A stretch of DNA of 64,000 bases from CAVQEK01 sp963711495 (GTDB lineage: Bacteria; Bacteroidota; Bacteroidia; Cytophagales; Cyclobacteriaceae): NCBI GenBank assembly GCA_963711495.1, contig CAVQEK010000013.1, positions 62,001 to 126,000 of the forward strand, read 5' to 3'. The translations under genes and the position numbers were made by a program. The notes beneath the pieces were generated by a model that worked only from the letters and a program-made list of their open reading frames with translations, was not told the origin of the DNA and did no database searches. This document shows, in pieces, positions 9,209 through 17,217 of this stretch. Every line of letters begins with the position of its first letter. Within the stretch, counting starts at the first letter, position 1.

Positions 9209-9841
9209 ATGAAATACTATGACAAAAGGCTACTGCAGAAGAACAAGCCTGTAATACGGCGCATTGAGCAGATGCATCCGCATAAGATGCTAAATTACCT
9301 CATCATTGTTGGAAGCAGCATTGTTTATATGTTTTTGATTATTTCATTTCTTCAAAAGTTTTATCTGCACACCAATCACTTTTCAGAAATTCAAATACCG
9401 AAATTCTTTACCGTGAGCACGCTCATTTTGGTGGCTTCATTGTTGTTTACCGTTAATATATCAAGGGCATATCATGAGGATAGGCTAAAAGATTTGCGCA
9501 TCATGCTAAGCCTCGTATTAATTGCCGGATTACTTTTTTTTATTGCACAATCTATTGCCTGGCTTGAATTACTCAGTCAGCATACTGATTCAAAAAATGG
9601 TGAAATAATATATTACCTATATCTGTTTTCAGGCATCCATCTGATCCATATTGTGGCGGCATTGGTTTTTGTGGGCATTCTCTTTTACCGGATAGCATCC
9701 GTGGAAGGCGATCCTATTAAATCGATTATTTTACTGACCAATCCCTATGAAAAAATAAAACTTGAGATGTTTTCTCACTTATGGCACTACATAGTGGCCA
9801 GTTGGACCTTGCTCTTTTTTTTATTCCTGTTTCTTTTTTAA
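9209..9841 (+). CDS. heme-copper oxidase subunit III-like membrane protein (orphan)
   Basis: A 210-residue protein with five hydrophobic segments, the number found in short cytochrome c oxidase subunit III proteins. Family signs are the SGIHLIHIVAAL helix (normally SGxHxxHxxxG) and the final LWHYIVASWTLLFF helix (normally WHFVDxxW). Subunit III stabilises the terminal oxidase in the inner membrane but has no redox centre. No subunits I, II or IV are nearby, so its partner complex is unknown. The gene is convergent with the TerB-like gene, with 7 bases between the stops. A diverged subunit III is the best reading. Confidence 0.7.
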   Translation: MKYYDKRLLQKNKPVIRRIEQMHPHKMLNYLIIVGSSIVYMFLIISFLQKFYLHTNHFSEIQIPKFFTVSTLILVASLLFTVNISRAYHEDRLKDLRIMLSLVLIAGLLFFIAQSIAWLELLSQHTDSKNGEIIYYLYLFSGIHLIHIVAALVFVGILFYRIASVEGDPIKSIILLTNPYEKIKLEMFSHLWHYIVASWTLLFFLFLFLF

Positions 9842-9848
9842 AAAAATG

Positions 9849-10283
9849 CTAATTGGAGTATTTTCTGAATATAGCTTCCATTTCATCTTTGGGCATAATA
9901 TAGGCTGGATTACGGATGGTTTTTCGGAGTACTTCTATAATGGCATTGTAGTTTAGACCCATTCTAACCCCGAGTTCTACACAAAATTGTACCTCCTCTT
10001 TATAAATCATTTTATCGATTCCCATGAGGATGATCAACCGATGAAATTGTTCGATAATTTCATTTTCCCGTTTAGGAGTCGAAAATGTAACTTTGGATAT
10101 TCCTGATTTTATTTTATCTACTTCCACACGGGCAATGCCCAAACGGTCAGCCACAGAATTGATGAAATTGGATTCCATGTGTGATTCCTTTCCATCAATT
10201 TGGGAAAGTTTTATCAAGTCATTGAGATGACTTATTTTTTCCTGGTAGTGTGGGTCAAGCGTCATTGTTGGAGCCATTAGCAT
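9849..10283 (-). CDS. TerB-like helical protein
   Basis: A soluble protein of about 144 residues that looks like the all-helical TerB fold: KISHLNDLIKLSQIDGKES, then ADRLGI, then a second repeat with LIILMGIDKMIYKEEVQFC and GVRMGL. TerB domains bind divalent metal in some proteins and occur in many stress and envelope contexts; this small stand-alone form has no assigned role. The frame opens at TTG 10316, but ATG 10283 is the first ATG and is used here; a later ATG in the same N-terminal stretch is also possible. No signal peptide. Neighbours give no functional hint. Confidence 0.6.
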   Translation of the reverse strand: MLMAPTMTLDPHYQEKISHLNDLIKLSQIDGKESHMESNFINSVADRLGIARVEVDKIKSGISKVTFSTPKRENEIIEQFHRLIILMGIDKMIYKEEVQFCVELGVRMGLNYNAIIEVLRKTIRNPAYIMPKDEMEAIFRKYSN

Positions 10284-10432
10284 GTCATTTATTTTACCCT
10301 GGTAGTCGGTTAACAAAAATAAGCGAATTTTATAGGAAGGGGTCTATTCTGAATGAATAAAATCCGCCGTATATTAAACCTGTAACATTTTATCATTAAT
10401 TTCAAATTAAAGAAACACTGAATATTGAAAAA

Positions 10433-10936
10433 ATGACAAGAGATGCAGCTTTTTGGATAGAACACCTGGGTTTAATCCAACATCCTGAAGGTGGGTTTTA
10501 CAAGGAAATATATCGTTCTGAGGAAATAATAGATGAAAAAGCACTTCCAGGGCGCTACGAAGGTTTGCATAATTTTGGTACTTCCATATATTTTCTCCTG
10601 GAGGGCCAGCACTTTTCTGCATTCCACCGTATCAAATCTGATGAGATCTGGCATTTCTATGAAGGTGTATGTATCAATCTCTATTTACTGGATTCCCACG
10701 GTCTTAAGATACAAAAAATGGGTGTGGAACCAGAAATGAATAATTTACGACAACTGGTAATCCGCAAAGGAACCTGGTTTGCAGCAGAAGTGGACAACCA
10801 TCAGGGTTTTGCATTAGTGGGATGCAGCGTGGCACCAGGTTTTGAATTCGATGATTTCGAATTGGCAGAAAAACAAAAATTGATGAATGAATATTCGCAA
10901 TATAAAGAACTCATAGATCGATTGTGCAGACAATAA
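10433..10936 (+). CDS. cupin protein of the DUF985 family
   Basis: A 167-residue cytoplasmic protein that matches the DUF985 (cupin_5) family over its whole length. Typical elements are HPEGGFYKEIYRSEE near the N-terminus, TSIYFLLEGQHFSAFHRI, SDEIWHFYEG with the metal-binding type His and Glu residues, and GCSVAPGFEFDDFE near the end. The fold is a small beta barrel; structures are known, but the reaction is not. The gene is single and ends in a strong hairpin terminator. The end of the protein is intact and the length is usual. Confidence 0.88.
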   Translation: MTRDAAFWIEHLGLIQHPEGGFYKEIYRSEEIIDEKALPGRYEGLHNFGTSIYFLLEGQHFSAFHRIKSDEIWHFYEGVCINLYLLDSHGLKIQKMGVEPEMNNLRQLVIRKGTWFAAEVDNHQGFALVGCSVAPGFEFDDFELAEKQKLMNEYSQYKELIDRLCRQ

Positions 10937-10972
10937 AAAAACGGATACGATTTTTACTCATACCCGTTTTTT
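10936..10972. terminator. bidirectional intrinsic terminator between the cupin and TPR genes
   Basis: A 12-pair stem with one mismatch joins 10936-10947 and 10961-10972, with a 13-base loop. It has an A6 run on the left and a T6 run on the right, so it can end transcription of both convergent genes (cupin ending 10936, TPR gene ending 10988). Confidence 0.75.
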
Positions 10973-10987
10973 CATTGATCATAAATC

Positions 10988-11404
10988 CTATCCGCCGATT
11001 TTAACGATTTTTGATATTTTCTTTTGAAGCTCGGTAATATCGGAATTTCCGTTGTTCTCTTTAGCCAGAGACATGGCTTTCAAATAGTAATTTAAGGCTT
11101 TTTCCGGAAGACGATTCTTCATATAATAATCTCCTTTGAGTTCCATATTATATGGTGTTTCAACAATTTCAATGGATCGATCGAGCCATTTATCGGCTTC
11201 CTGCATGTTCACATTTCTTCTGAAACACTTATCTGCGTTCACAGCTAATGTATACCAATCATCAGGACTGGCATTTTCTACGGCTTCACGTGCTTTTTCT
11301 ACAGTTTTGTCATCGACATTCCTCTTGGCGAAGGTTGAAATGCTTACCATAAAAACTAAAGCGATACTCAGGGTGATCAATTTTCCAAATTTTTCTACAT
11401 TCAT
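10988..11404 (-). CDS. small exported TPR-like protein
   Basis: A 138-residue protein with an N-terminal signal peptide (hydrophobic run ITLSIALVFMVSISTFA, likely cleaved after TFA), so it is exported. The mature part is helical and resembles two or three tetratricopeptide repeats: WYTLAVNADKCFRR, EADKWLDRSIEI and KGDYYMKNRLPEKALNYYLKA. Such repeats bind other proteins. No enzyme motif is visible. The gene is single, ends at a bidirectional terminator, and I cannot name a pathway. Confidence 0.7.
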   Translation of the reverse strand: MNVEKFGKLITLSIALVFMVSISTFAKRNVDDKTVEKAREAVENASPDDWYTLAVNADKCFRRNVNMQEADKWLDRSIEIVETPYNMELKGDYYMKNRLPEKALNYYLKAMSLAKENNGNSDITELQKKISKIVKIGG

Positions 11405-11759
11405 GGCTTTTGGGATTTTGATTTAACGATTAATAAAATATTTGTTTTGCATTCTCCCAATACACCAAGGTTATGCCAAAAACACAAAATCACTGTTATT
11501 CAACGGTTTATGGTTTTTTTGACAATACATGGACCTTCTCTTTGTTCGATTTTGATACATTTTATGAACTTCTCCGAACACGATAACTTTATCTATACAT
11601 TTTCGTAGATTCCATGTTTGATTCAACAGAACCCTGTATATCGAGTGAAACCAACCACCTTGGGGTGCTGCAACATTTCATGGCAAGAATTATCAAGGAC
11701 GGAAAGCCAAACAGCTTTTTATTTCATAAGTTTTCAATGGGTACCTCAAAAAACGCATC
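11405..11759. other. intergenic region upstream of the TPR gene and the DUF72 remnant
   Basis: This 355-base stretch holds the leader of the TPR gene on the minus strand. On the plus strand there is a 49-codon open frame from ATG 11614 to TGA 11763. Its stop overlaps the ATG of the DUF72 remnant as ATGA, the arrangement expected of an operon, so it may be the tail of another decayed gene. I do not recognise the peptide. No repeat or RNA gene is seen. Confidence 0.4.
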
Positions 11760-12275
11760 ATGAAATTTGGCAGGACGAATACTGATCTGGATACCATAAA
11801 TTTTGCATTTCCTGAAATGCCCGAACCGGGAACCAATTTTATCCATCAAAAAGTAATTGGATCCAAACTTTTAATCATATACCTGGGGACACCCGCCTGG
11901 AGTGATAAAGGATTCGTTGGGAAGATTTATCCACCTAAAACCAAACCGGTTGATTTTTTATATCATTATTCCAGACAATTCAACTGTATTGAATACCACT
12001 TTTTATCGTATGCCGAAGCCAGCGGTGATTGATCGATGGTCTGATTCAACAGCAATGCACTTCACACAACAGATTTTCAGCGGATTTGACTGTTGGATCA
12101 ATGGAAAAAATACCCGTTACGCAATGTTTATATTATTTTCCACCAACCGGAAGAGCGTTTGTGTGTGGATTTAGCTGTATATTTTGTGGAATGCCTCGGA
12201 AAAACCTCTGATTTTGAGATTAGGGGGCCACAATTATAACAAAAATCCCAGCAAGACCAGTTACCTCTTTTTTGA
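11760..12275 (+). pseudogene. decayed DUF72 (YecE-like) gene
   Basis: Pieces of a DUF72 protein can be read in order but in different frames. From 11760 comes an N-terminus with YLGTPAWSDKGFVGKIYP and FLYHYSRQFNCIE. The frame then moves by one and continues with LNTTFYRMPKPAVIDRW, as expected in DUF72 proteins. The next recognisable piece, near 12130-12237, is already the C-terminus (FHQPEERLCVDLAVYFVE). Normal members have about 300 residues, so roughly 120 middle codons are missing. After an in-frame TAA at 12237 the same frame runs on to TGA 12275 with a tail ending QLPLF, common in this family, so that TAA is probably a CAA mutated to stop. The gene cannot make a working protein. Confidence 0.75.
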
Positions 12276-12361
12276 TTTTGGTTCTCCGGTCATTAATAAA
12301 TTCTTTACAATCCGCTTAAGAAAATTAAAATTACCAGAATAAGTTTTGGTAAGATAAAAGG

Positions 12362-14884
12362 TCAGGTTTTGGAATGCATAAATTCAATGTATCTACGGCG
12401 AATGGCAATAATAAACCCGATCGCCAATATGAATGTACCCAGCCAAAGCACATTGATCAATGGCATTTCAATGGCTTTCATGATTATATAATCCTTTTGT
12501 GTCGTCTGAGCGCTCAGTTCAAAACTGTTACTTTCCGGATGTACATTTAAAAAAGACAATTTTATACCCAGTTCATCAATGACATCCGGAATATTACCCA
12601 TCATCCGGTTTTGGATAACAAAAATTGGTTCGGCCGTATAATTGTTCGATTTACCATAAACCTGTATAATGGCTTTTACTGCCACATTTCCATCACCCAC
12701 TGGAATATTTTCAATTTTATCCAGCCGTTGTATGCCTTTCAATTCGGCCACGTAGTCATTCACAAAAAACCGCTCTCCCATTTTCACATTGTACATGGTC
12801 GTATCACTCCATTCTTTTTCTGAATCAGGATCAGGGATTGAAGAAATATGGGTATACAAATCTTTTCCCAACTGACGTTTGATATCCGGCGAAACGATAA
12901 GTCCGCCCATATTCGGATTGACCTGCGCCCGAGGATATAATGTAAATGCTTTTTCACCACTTTTTTGATATTCAACTTCGTAGTAGGTGTTTTCCGGCCG
13001 AATTTGGAGTGAGTCCCCTTTCCTGAAGTAAGTTTTTCCGCTGTAGACATAATCGTCCCGGGCAACTACAGTATAGGGATCGGCAGTTCTTTCCAATGTT
13101 CTTTTTTTCACATAACCAGGTACGCCGACAACCTCAAGTCGCTGTCCTTTGTAAACCAGGTTGTACGTATTCATTTCTCTGGGCTCGTTGAGGAACAACA
13201 AAACATTTTCCCGGTTCATATCATCCGACATATTCCGGGAATACAACAAACCTGATCTGTTGAGTGAAATTATTTTTTTATAACCAGCAGAAAAAAGGAT
13301 ACCAATAAGCATTAATGCCACTCCAATATGTGTGATTGAACCTCCTGAAAGTTTCACCCCTTTTTTCCTGATTTGCATCAAAACGATGGATCCATTGGCG
13401 ACGATGGCATAGACACCAGCAGTTAAAAGTAAAATATAGGAGATGTTTTGAACTTTTGCAGAGACGAAGATCGCCATAGAAACGGCCAAGGAGACAATGA
13501 TCGGAATAGCCAGCACATTCCACAATTTTGCTTTATCCATTTTTTTCCACCAGAAAAATTGGCCGGTTCCGGATAATAGACCAATGAGTATTCCTCCCCA
13601 TATCTGGAATTTGGAAAAATAAAGCGTTTGATCAGCGGGAAGGGCCATATTTGATGTTCCACCAAAAAAATTAATGATTTTATTCCAGACCGGTATGGAA
13701 GTGGGCACGATAATCTGAAAACCCATTAGACAAAGTACAGTCGCCCCGATGAATATCCAGAATTCCCTGGAATAAGTAGATATTTCCTTTTCTGAAGCAG
13801 GGATGTCTTTCCAGCGCCAGACTAACAAAACGAGTGATAAAATCAGAAATGCAAATAAATAAATCAGAAGCTGCCCGGAAAGGCCCAAATCTGTAAATGA
13901 ATGAACGGAGGCATTGCCTAAAATCCCGCTTCTGGTAAGGAAAGTAGCATAAAGCACCAGAATGAAAACGGTAATAACCAAAATAATCGATGTTTTCAAG
14001 GCGGCCTTGCTCTTGCGATAAAGTATCATAGTGTGGATGCTTGCTACCTGAACAATCCAGGGAACATATACTGCATTTTCCACCGGGTCCCAATTCCAGT
14101 AACCTCCAAAGCTCAAAGTTTCGTATGCCCAGTAAGCACCCATCAATTGACCAATGCCCATTACGGCGGTAGAGAAAATGGCCCACGGCATTGCCGGCCT
14201 GATCCAGTCTGAATATTTTTTCTTCCATAAACCAGAAATGAGATAAGCAAAAGGAACCAGGGTAGTGGCATAGCCAAGAAATAATGTCGGAGGATGAATG
14301 ACCATCCAATAATTTTGAAGTAGCGGATTGAGGCCACTGCCGTCTTTAGGCACGAAATCAGGGTTTATTTGAAAAATCGGATCATTCACAACATCGCGAA
14401 GTAAAAGAAACGGTGAACTTCCAATTTTGACATTGAAGATTACAACTCCAAGGATCATTGAAGCCAAAAATGCCTGAACAAACGCAAAAATAGTCATTAC
14501 AGGCCCTTCCCAGAATTTATTGGTATTGATCAAGATGATCCCCAGCACACAATTCCAAAATGTCCAAAGCAAGAAACTGCCTTCCTGGCCTTCCCAGAAA
14601 CACGCAATCATATAATAGACCGGGAGATGCTTGGAAGAATGACTATAGGCATAGTGATATTCGAAATAATTATTGTATATAATAAGAAAGAGGGTGGCAA
14701 TGGCACCGACAACCATGATGGCGTGGGCATAAAATAAAAAACGACCGTTCATTAACCAGCCTCTGGATAAATGCAGGTCCTTGGTACTTGAGGCACGAAA
14801 ATATGCGAATGCAGCAAAAATGGACAGGACAAAAGACAGTATAACGAACAGATGTCCGATATTACCAATGGCGTAATGGATCAT
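12362..14884 (-). CDS. ccmF: cytochrome c maturation protein CcmF (heme lyase, CcmF/CcsA family)
   Basis: An 840-residue polytopic inner-membrane protein that joins heme from CcmE to apocytochrome c. The first 520 residues hold many membrane helices and the tryptophan-rich WWD motif (GGYWNWDPVENAVYVPWI) that contacts heme on the outer face, plus histidines such as WMVIHPPTLFLGY. A large periplasmic domain follows (about residues 530-810), then a last helix near the C-terminus. It is the last gene of ccmBCDEF and starts 5 bases after the ccmE stop. ccmA, ccmG and ccmH are not in the cluster and are presumably elsewhere. Confidence 0.93.
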   Translation of the reverse strand: MIHYAIGNIGHLFVILSFVLSIFAAFAYFRASSTKDLHLSRGWLMNGRFLFYAHAIMVVGAIATLFLIIYNNYFEYHYAYSHSSKHLPVYYMIACFWEGQEGSFLLWTFWNCVLGIILINTNKFWEGPVMTIFAFVQAFLASMILGVVIFNVKIGSSPFLLLRDVVNDPIFQINPDFVPKDGSGLNPLLQNYWMVIHPPTLFLGYATTLVPFAYLISGLWKKKYSDWIRPAMPWAIFSTAVMGIGQLMGAYWAYETLSFGGYWNWDPVENAVYVPWIVQVASIHTMILYRKSKAALKTSIILVITVFILVLYATFLTRSGILGNASVHSFTDLGLSGQLLIYLFAFLILSLVLLVWRWKDIPASEKEISTYSREFWIFIGATVLCLMGFQIIVPTSIPVWNKIINFFGGTSNMALPADQTLYFSKFQIWGGILIGLLSGTGQFFWWKKMDKAKLWNVLAIPIIVSLAVSMAIFVSAKVQNISYILLLTAGVYAIVANGSIVLMQIRKKGVKLSGGSITHIGVALMLIGILFSAGYKKIISLNRSGLLYSRNMSDDMNRENVLLFLNEPREMNTYNLVYKGQRLEVVGVPGYVKKRTLERTADPYTVVARDDYVYSGKTYFRKGDSLQIRPENTYYEVEYQKSGEKAFTLYPRAQVNPNMGGLIVSPDIKRQLGKDLYTHISSIPDPDSEKEWSDTTMYNVKMGERFFVNDYVAELKGIQRLDKIENIPVGDGNVAVKAIIQVYGKSNNYTAEPIFVIQNRMMGNIPDVIDELGIKLSFLNVHPESNSFELSAQTTQKDYIIMKAIEMPLINVLWLGTFILAIGFIIAIRRRYIEFMHSKT

Positions 14885-14889
14885 TTAAA

Positions 14890-15312
14890 TTAATATTGAT
14901 TAACAGCACTAACCTTGACGGACTCTTCTTTATACTTGGAAGGACATTTCAACAATATCTGGTCGGCATAAAAAGCACTATTTTTATAGGTGCCTACCAC
15001 AACGATCTGTTCAGAACGTTTGAAATCGGGAGGCATCGGATCTTTATAAAACACCTGCTGGATTTCATGGTTGTTGTCAACCATCTGGAAGCTGAATGAA
15101 AGTTTATCAGCGCTTGGCTCAATTCCTACAATTTCTCCCTTTTCATTTTTATTGAGTTTTCCAACAACGTGCACCTTCGTATCCTTGCCTTTCTCTGCCA
15201 GGTTTTTTGCTTCTTTAAAGGAAACATATGTACTGGCATCTCCTGCAGTAGTGATGATTACTAAAATGGCTATTCCTATTACCAATATCCCAAACAAATG
15301 CGATTTTTTCAT
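14890..15312 (-). CDS. ccmE: heme chaperone CcmE with a CxxxY heme-binding motif
   Basis: A 140-residue periplasmic heme chaperone tethered by one N-terminal helix (about residues 7-23) with an OB-fold beta barrel behind it. CcmE takes heme from CcmC and gives it to CcmF. In Escherichia coli heme is bound covalently by a His in an HxxxY motif. Here the matching place is LLKCPSKYKEE, so Cys123 replaces the His and Tyr127 is kept. This CxxxY form is known from archaea and some sulfate reducers (called System I*). The gene lies between ccmD (147 bases upstream) and ccmF (5 bases downstream). Confidence 0.9.
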   Translation of the reverse strand: MKKSHLFGILVIGIAILVIITTAGDASTYVSFKEAKNLAEKGKDTKVHVVGKLNKNEKGEIVGIEPSADKLSFSFQMVDNNHEIQQVFYKDPMPPDFKRSEQIVVVGTYKNSAFYADQILLKCPSKYKEESVKVSAVNQY

Positions 15313-15459
15313 ATATCGGTTATTTTTAACAAACTATTTACTTTTAGAATACCATAAATTCCATTTCCTCTTCTCGGGAAACATAGGGAATGCATTGTTC
15401 TGGTAAACAAATCTTGAGTATAAATGTCTTTTACACAATGAATATTATGACAATTTATT

Positions 15460-15726
15460 TTATGCTTTATCCGGATTTTGTTTCTCAAAATCTTCAATTT
15501 CCTTTTCAAGACGCGATACTTTACGATCAATAAGCACGGTGTAGACCAGCAAACCGGTAAACACTGCGGCTACCACCAGGACGACAACATAAATTTTCCC
15601 ATTGGAACGCATGCCATCTGCCATTTGCACTTGCGATTGACTTACTGATGTATCAGGTATAACCTGCGATTGTGCATATGTGTTGAGCGAAAACAATAAT
15701 AAAAGGTATAAAATCAGCTTTTTCAT
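15460..15726 (-). CDS. ccmD: CcmD-like small membrane protein
   Basis: An 88-residue protein with a signal peptide-like N-terminus (LILYLLLLFSLNTYAQ), a short polar linker, one membrane helix (KIYVVVLVVAAVFTGLLVYT) and a charged coiled tail (DRKVSRLEKEIEDFEK). CcmD proteins hold the CcmABC heme exporter together with CcmE. The order helix, then a basic DRK stretch is typical, and the place between ccmC and ccmE supports the call. Bacteroidota CcmD proteins often have an extra signal-like N-terminus, as here. ATG 15726 is used; the TTG just before it is less likely. Confidence 0.75.
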   Translation of the reverse strand: MKKLILYLLLLFSLNTYAQSQVIPDTSVSQSQVQMADGMRSNGKIYVVVLVVAAVFTGLLVYTVLIDRKVSRLEKEIEDFEKQNPDKA

Positions 15727-15742
15727 CAATTATCAGTATAAA

Positions 15743-16426
15743 TTAAACCATTTGATGGTCTTCTATTTTTTTTCTGATCAACCGGATTCTTATTCTGAGC
15801 GATGTAAACCATATTCCCAAAAATGTCCAGGCGAGCACTGCAGGGTAAAAGACTTTTCTCAGGTTATTGTCAAGATCATAAGAATTAAATCCTGGATTAC
15901 CGCCATTGCCGGGATGAAGTGAATCGGTCAGTCGTGGCAGAATAAAAATAAGTGGGATCATGGCGAAGAAGGCGAAAATATTGTAGACGGCACTGATACG
16001 CGCTTTTTGATGATCATCTTCGATTGAAGAGCGCAATACAAAATAAGCCAGGTAGATCAACAAAGCAATCGCCGTGGCATTGAGTTTCGGATCATTGGTC
16101 CACCAGGTTCCCCAGGTAAAATTCGCCCATATCGATCCGGTTGTAATGCCCAACAGACCAAACAAGATTCCGGTGCTGGCAAATTCAAAAGCAAATATAT
16201 CCGTTTTCGAATCTGATTGCCGTAGATATTTAATGGATTGAATTAGTGAAACGGTTAGCATAATGAACATAGCGAACCATAATGCAACATGGAAAAACAA
16301 ATTACGGATCGTTTCATTTAAAATGGCAAGCCTAGGAACGGGCATGAGAAATCCTCCTATCAGCACATAGTACAGCAAAAATACGGTTAAAATTTTCCAC
16401 CAACTTTTTCTCAGTAAACGCTCCAT
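15743..16426 (-). CDS. ccmC: heme exporter membrane protein CcmC (CcsA family)
   Basis: A 227-residue protein with six membrane helices and the WWD motif FTWGTWWTNDPKLNA (about residues 103-117), flanked by the conserved His in FFHVALWF near residue 46. CcmC presents heme to CcmE outside the membrane. Length and motif agree with CcmC rather than with the longer CcsA of System II. The gene is 7 bases after ccmB and 16 bases before ccmD, so it is part of the same operon. ATG 16426 is preferred over the GTG immediately upstream. Confidence 0.9.
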   Translation of the reverse strand: MERLLRKSWWKILTVFLLYYVLIGGFLMPVPRLAILNETIRNLFFHVALWFAMFIMLTVSLIQSIKYLRQSDSKTDIFAFEFASTGILFGLLGITTGSIWANFTWGTWWTNDPKLNATAIALLIYLAYFVLRSSIEDDHQKARISAVYNIFAFFAMIPLIFILPRLTDSLHPGNGGNPGFNSYDLDNNLRKVFYPAVLAWTFLGIWFTSLRIRIRLIRKKIEDHQMV

Positions 16427-16433
16427 CACATTT

Positions 16434-17105
16434 TTAATTGGATCTCCAAAGATAAGGAAACAATAAGATAGAAGTGGTAATTGAAATCACAATTATCGCT
16501 GCTATGGTCAGCAGTTCATCATAACCTAACGAGCGGTCCAGCCCGTCGATGGCATATTTTGACGTTTTTATCAACAACAATAGAACAGGAATAATTACCG
16601 GAAATCCAAGTATCGCCATCAACGTGCTGCTATTTGATGCTTTCGAGGCTATGCTGGAAATCATGGTAAAGGTTGTCGCGAAACCAACTGCCCCAACGAT
16701 ACATACTATCAGGAAAAAGAGCATATCTCCAACCGGGTTACCCAGAAATAAGGCGAAAATTAAATATCCCAATATCACCAAAAATGACATCAAAAGGCTG
16801 TTATAAATGATCTTTGAAATGATGAGTCCCTGAGGGCTTGCAATGGTATAATAGTATAATAATCTGCCTTTACTTTCCTGGATAAAACTCTTTGCTGTTG
16901 AATTTACTGCTGCAAAAAGCATGATGATCCAGTAAAGGGCATTCCAGGTGTTAGGATTCATCTGGATATTTCGCAAATTAAATACTACGTAACCGATAAA
17001 GATAGAACTGCTCAGATACAACAGCATGCCACTGATGGCATATTTCTGCCTGAGTTCCAGCATTAATTCTTTGAAAACCAAACTTTTAATCTCCTGCCAC
17101 AGCAT
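16434..17105 (-). CDS. ccmB: heme exporter ABC permease CcmB
   Basis: A 223-residue protein with six hydrophobic segments that fits CcmB, the permease half of the CcmAB transporter. Features are the N-terminal amphipathic start LVFKELMLELRQKYAISG, the LYYYTIASPQGLIISKIIYN segment and a C-terminal membrane helix. It opens the ccm operon. I chose ATG 17105: the frame runs back to 17156, but that extension crosses a -7 element and would overlap the divergent epimerase region. The ATPase CcmA is not next to it. Confidence 0.88.
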   Translation of the reverse strand: MLWQEIKSLVFKELMLELRQKYAISGMLLYLSSSIFIGYVVFNLRNIQMNPNTWNALYWIIMLFAAVNSTAKSFIQESKGRLLYYYTIASPQGLIISKIIYNSLLMSFLVILGYLIFALFLGNPVGDMLFFLIVCIVGAVGFATTFTMISSIASKASNSSTLMAILGFPVIIPVLLLLIKTSKYAIDGLDRSLGYDELLTIAAIIVISITTSILLFPYLWRSN

Positions 17106-17113
17106 AGCGGGGA

Positions 17114-17121
17114 CAAATGTA
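17114..17121 (-). promoter_or_regulatory. predicted -7 element of the ccmBCDEF operon
   Basis: TACATTTG on the minus strand matches TAnnTTTG. It ends 9 bases before ATG 17105, so the leader would be only a few bases long. A TTG triplet 23 bases further upstream is a weak -33 candidate. Confidence 0.4.
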
Positions 17122-17174
17122 AGTTTATTTGAAAAATAAATTAACAATGGGGGCATGAATTATGGCCATTTACT

Positions 17175-17182
17175 TATTTTTG
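17175..17182 (+). promoter_or_regulatory. predicted -7 element of the exopolysaccharide locus
   Basis: TATTTTTG matches TAnnTTTG on the plus strand, 36 bases upstream of the TTG start at 17218. It lies downstream of the first ATG of that frame (17155) and so argues against that ATG. No clear -33 element. Confidence 0.4.
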
Positions 17183-17217
17183 CAGCTAAATTTTTCAAAT
17201 TACCAAAGCATATATTT

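Noticed and set aside
13680..14309. Open frame of 209 codons on the minus strand
   Set aside because: It lies wholly inside ccmF in another frame; the ccmF frame has clear motifs over the same bases.
17155..17217. ATG at 17155 as start of the epimerase
   Set aside because: It would add 21 residues without family match and lies upstream of the predicted promoter element.
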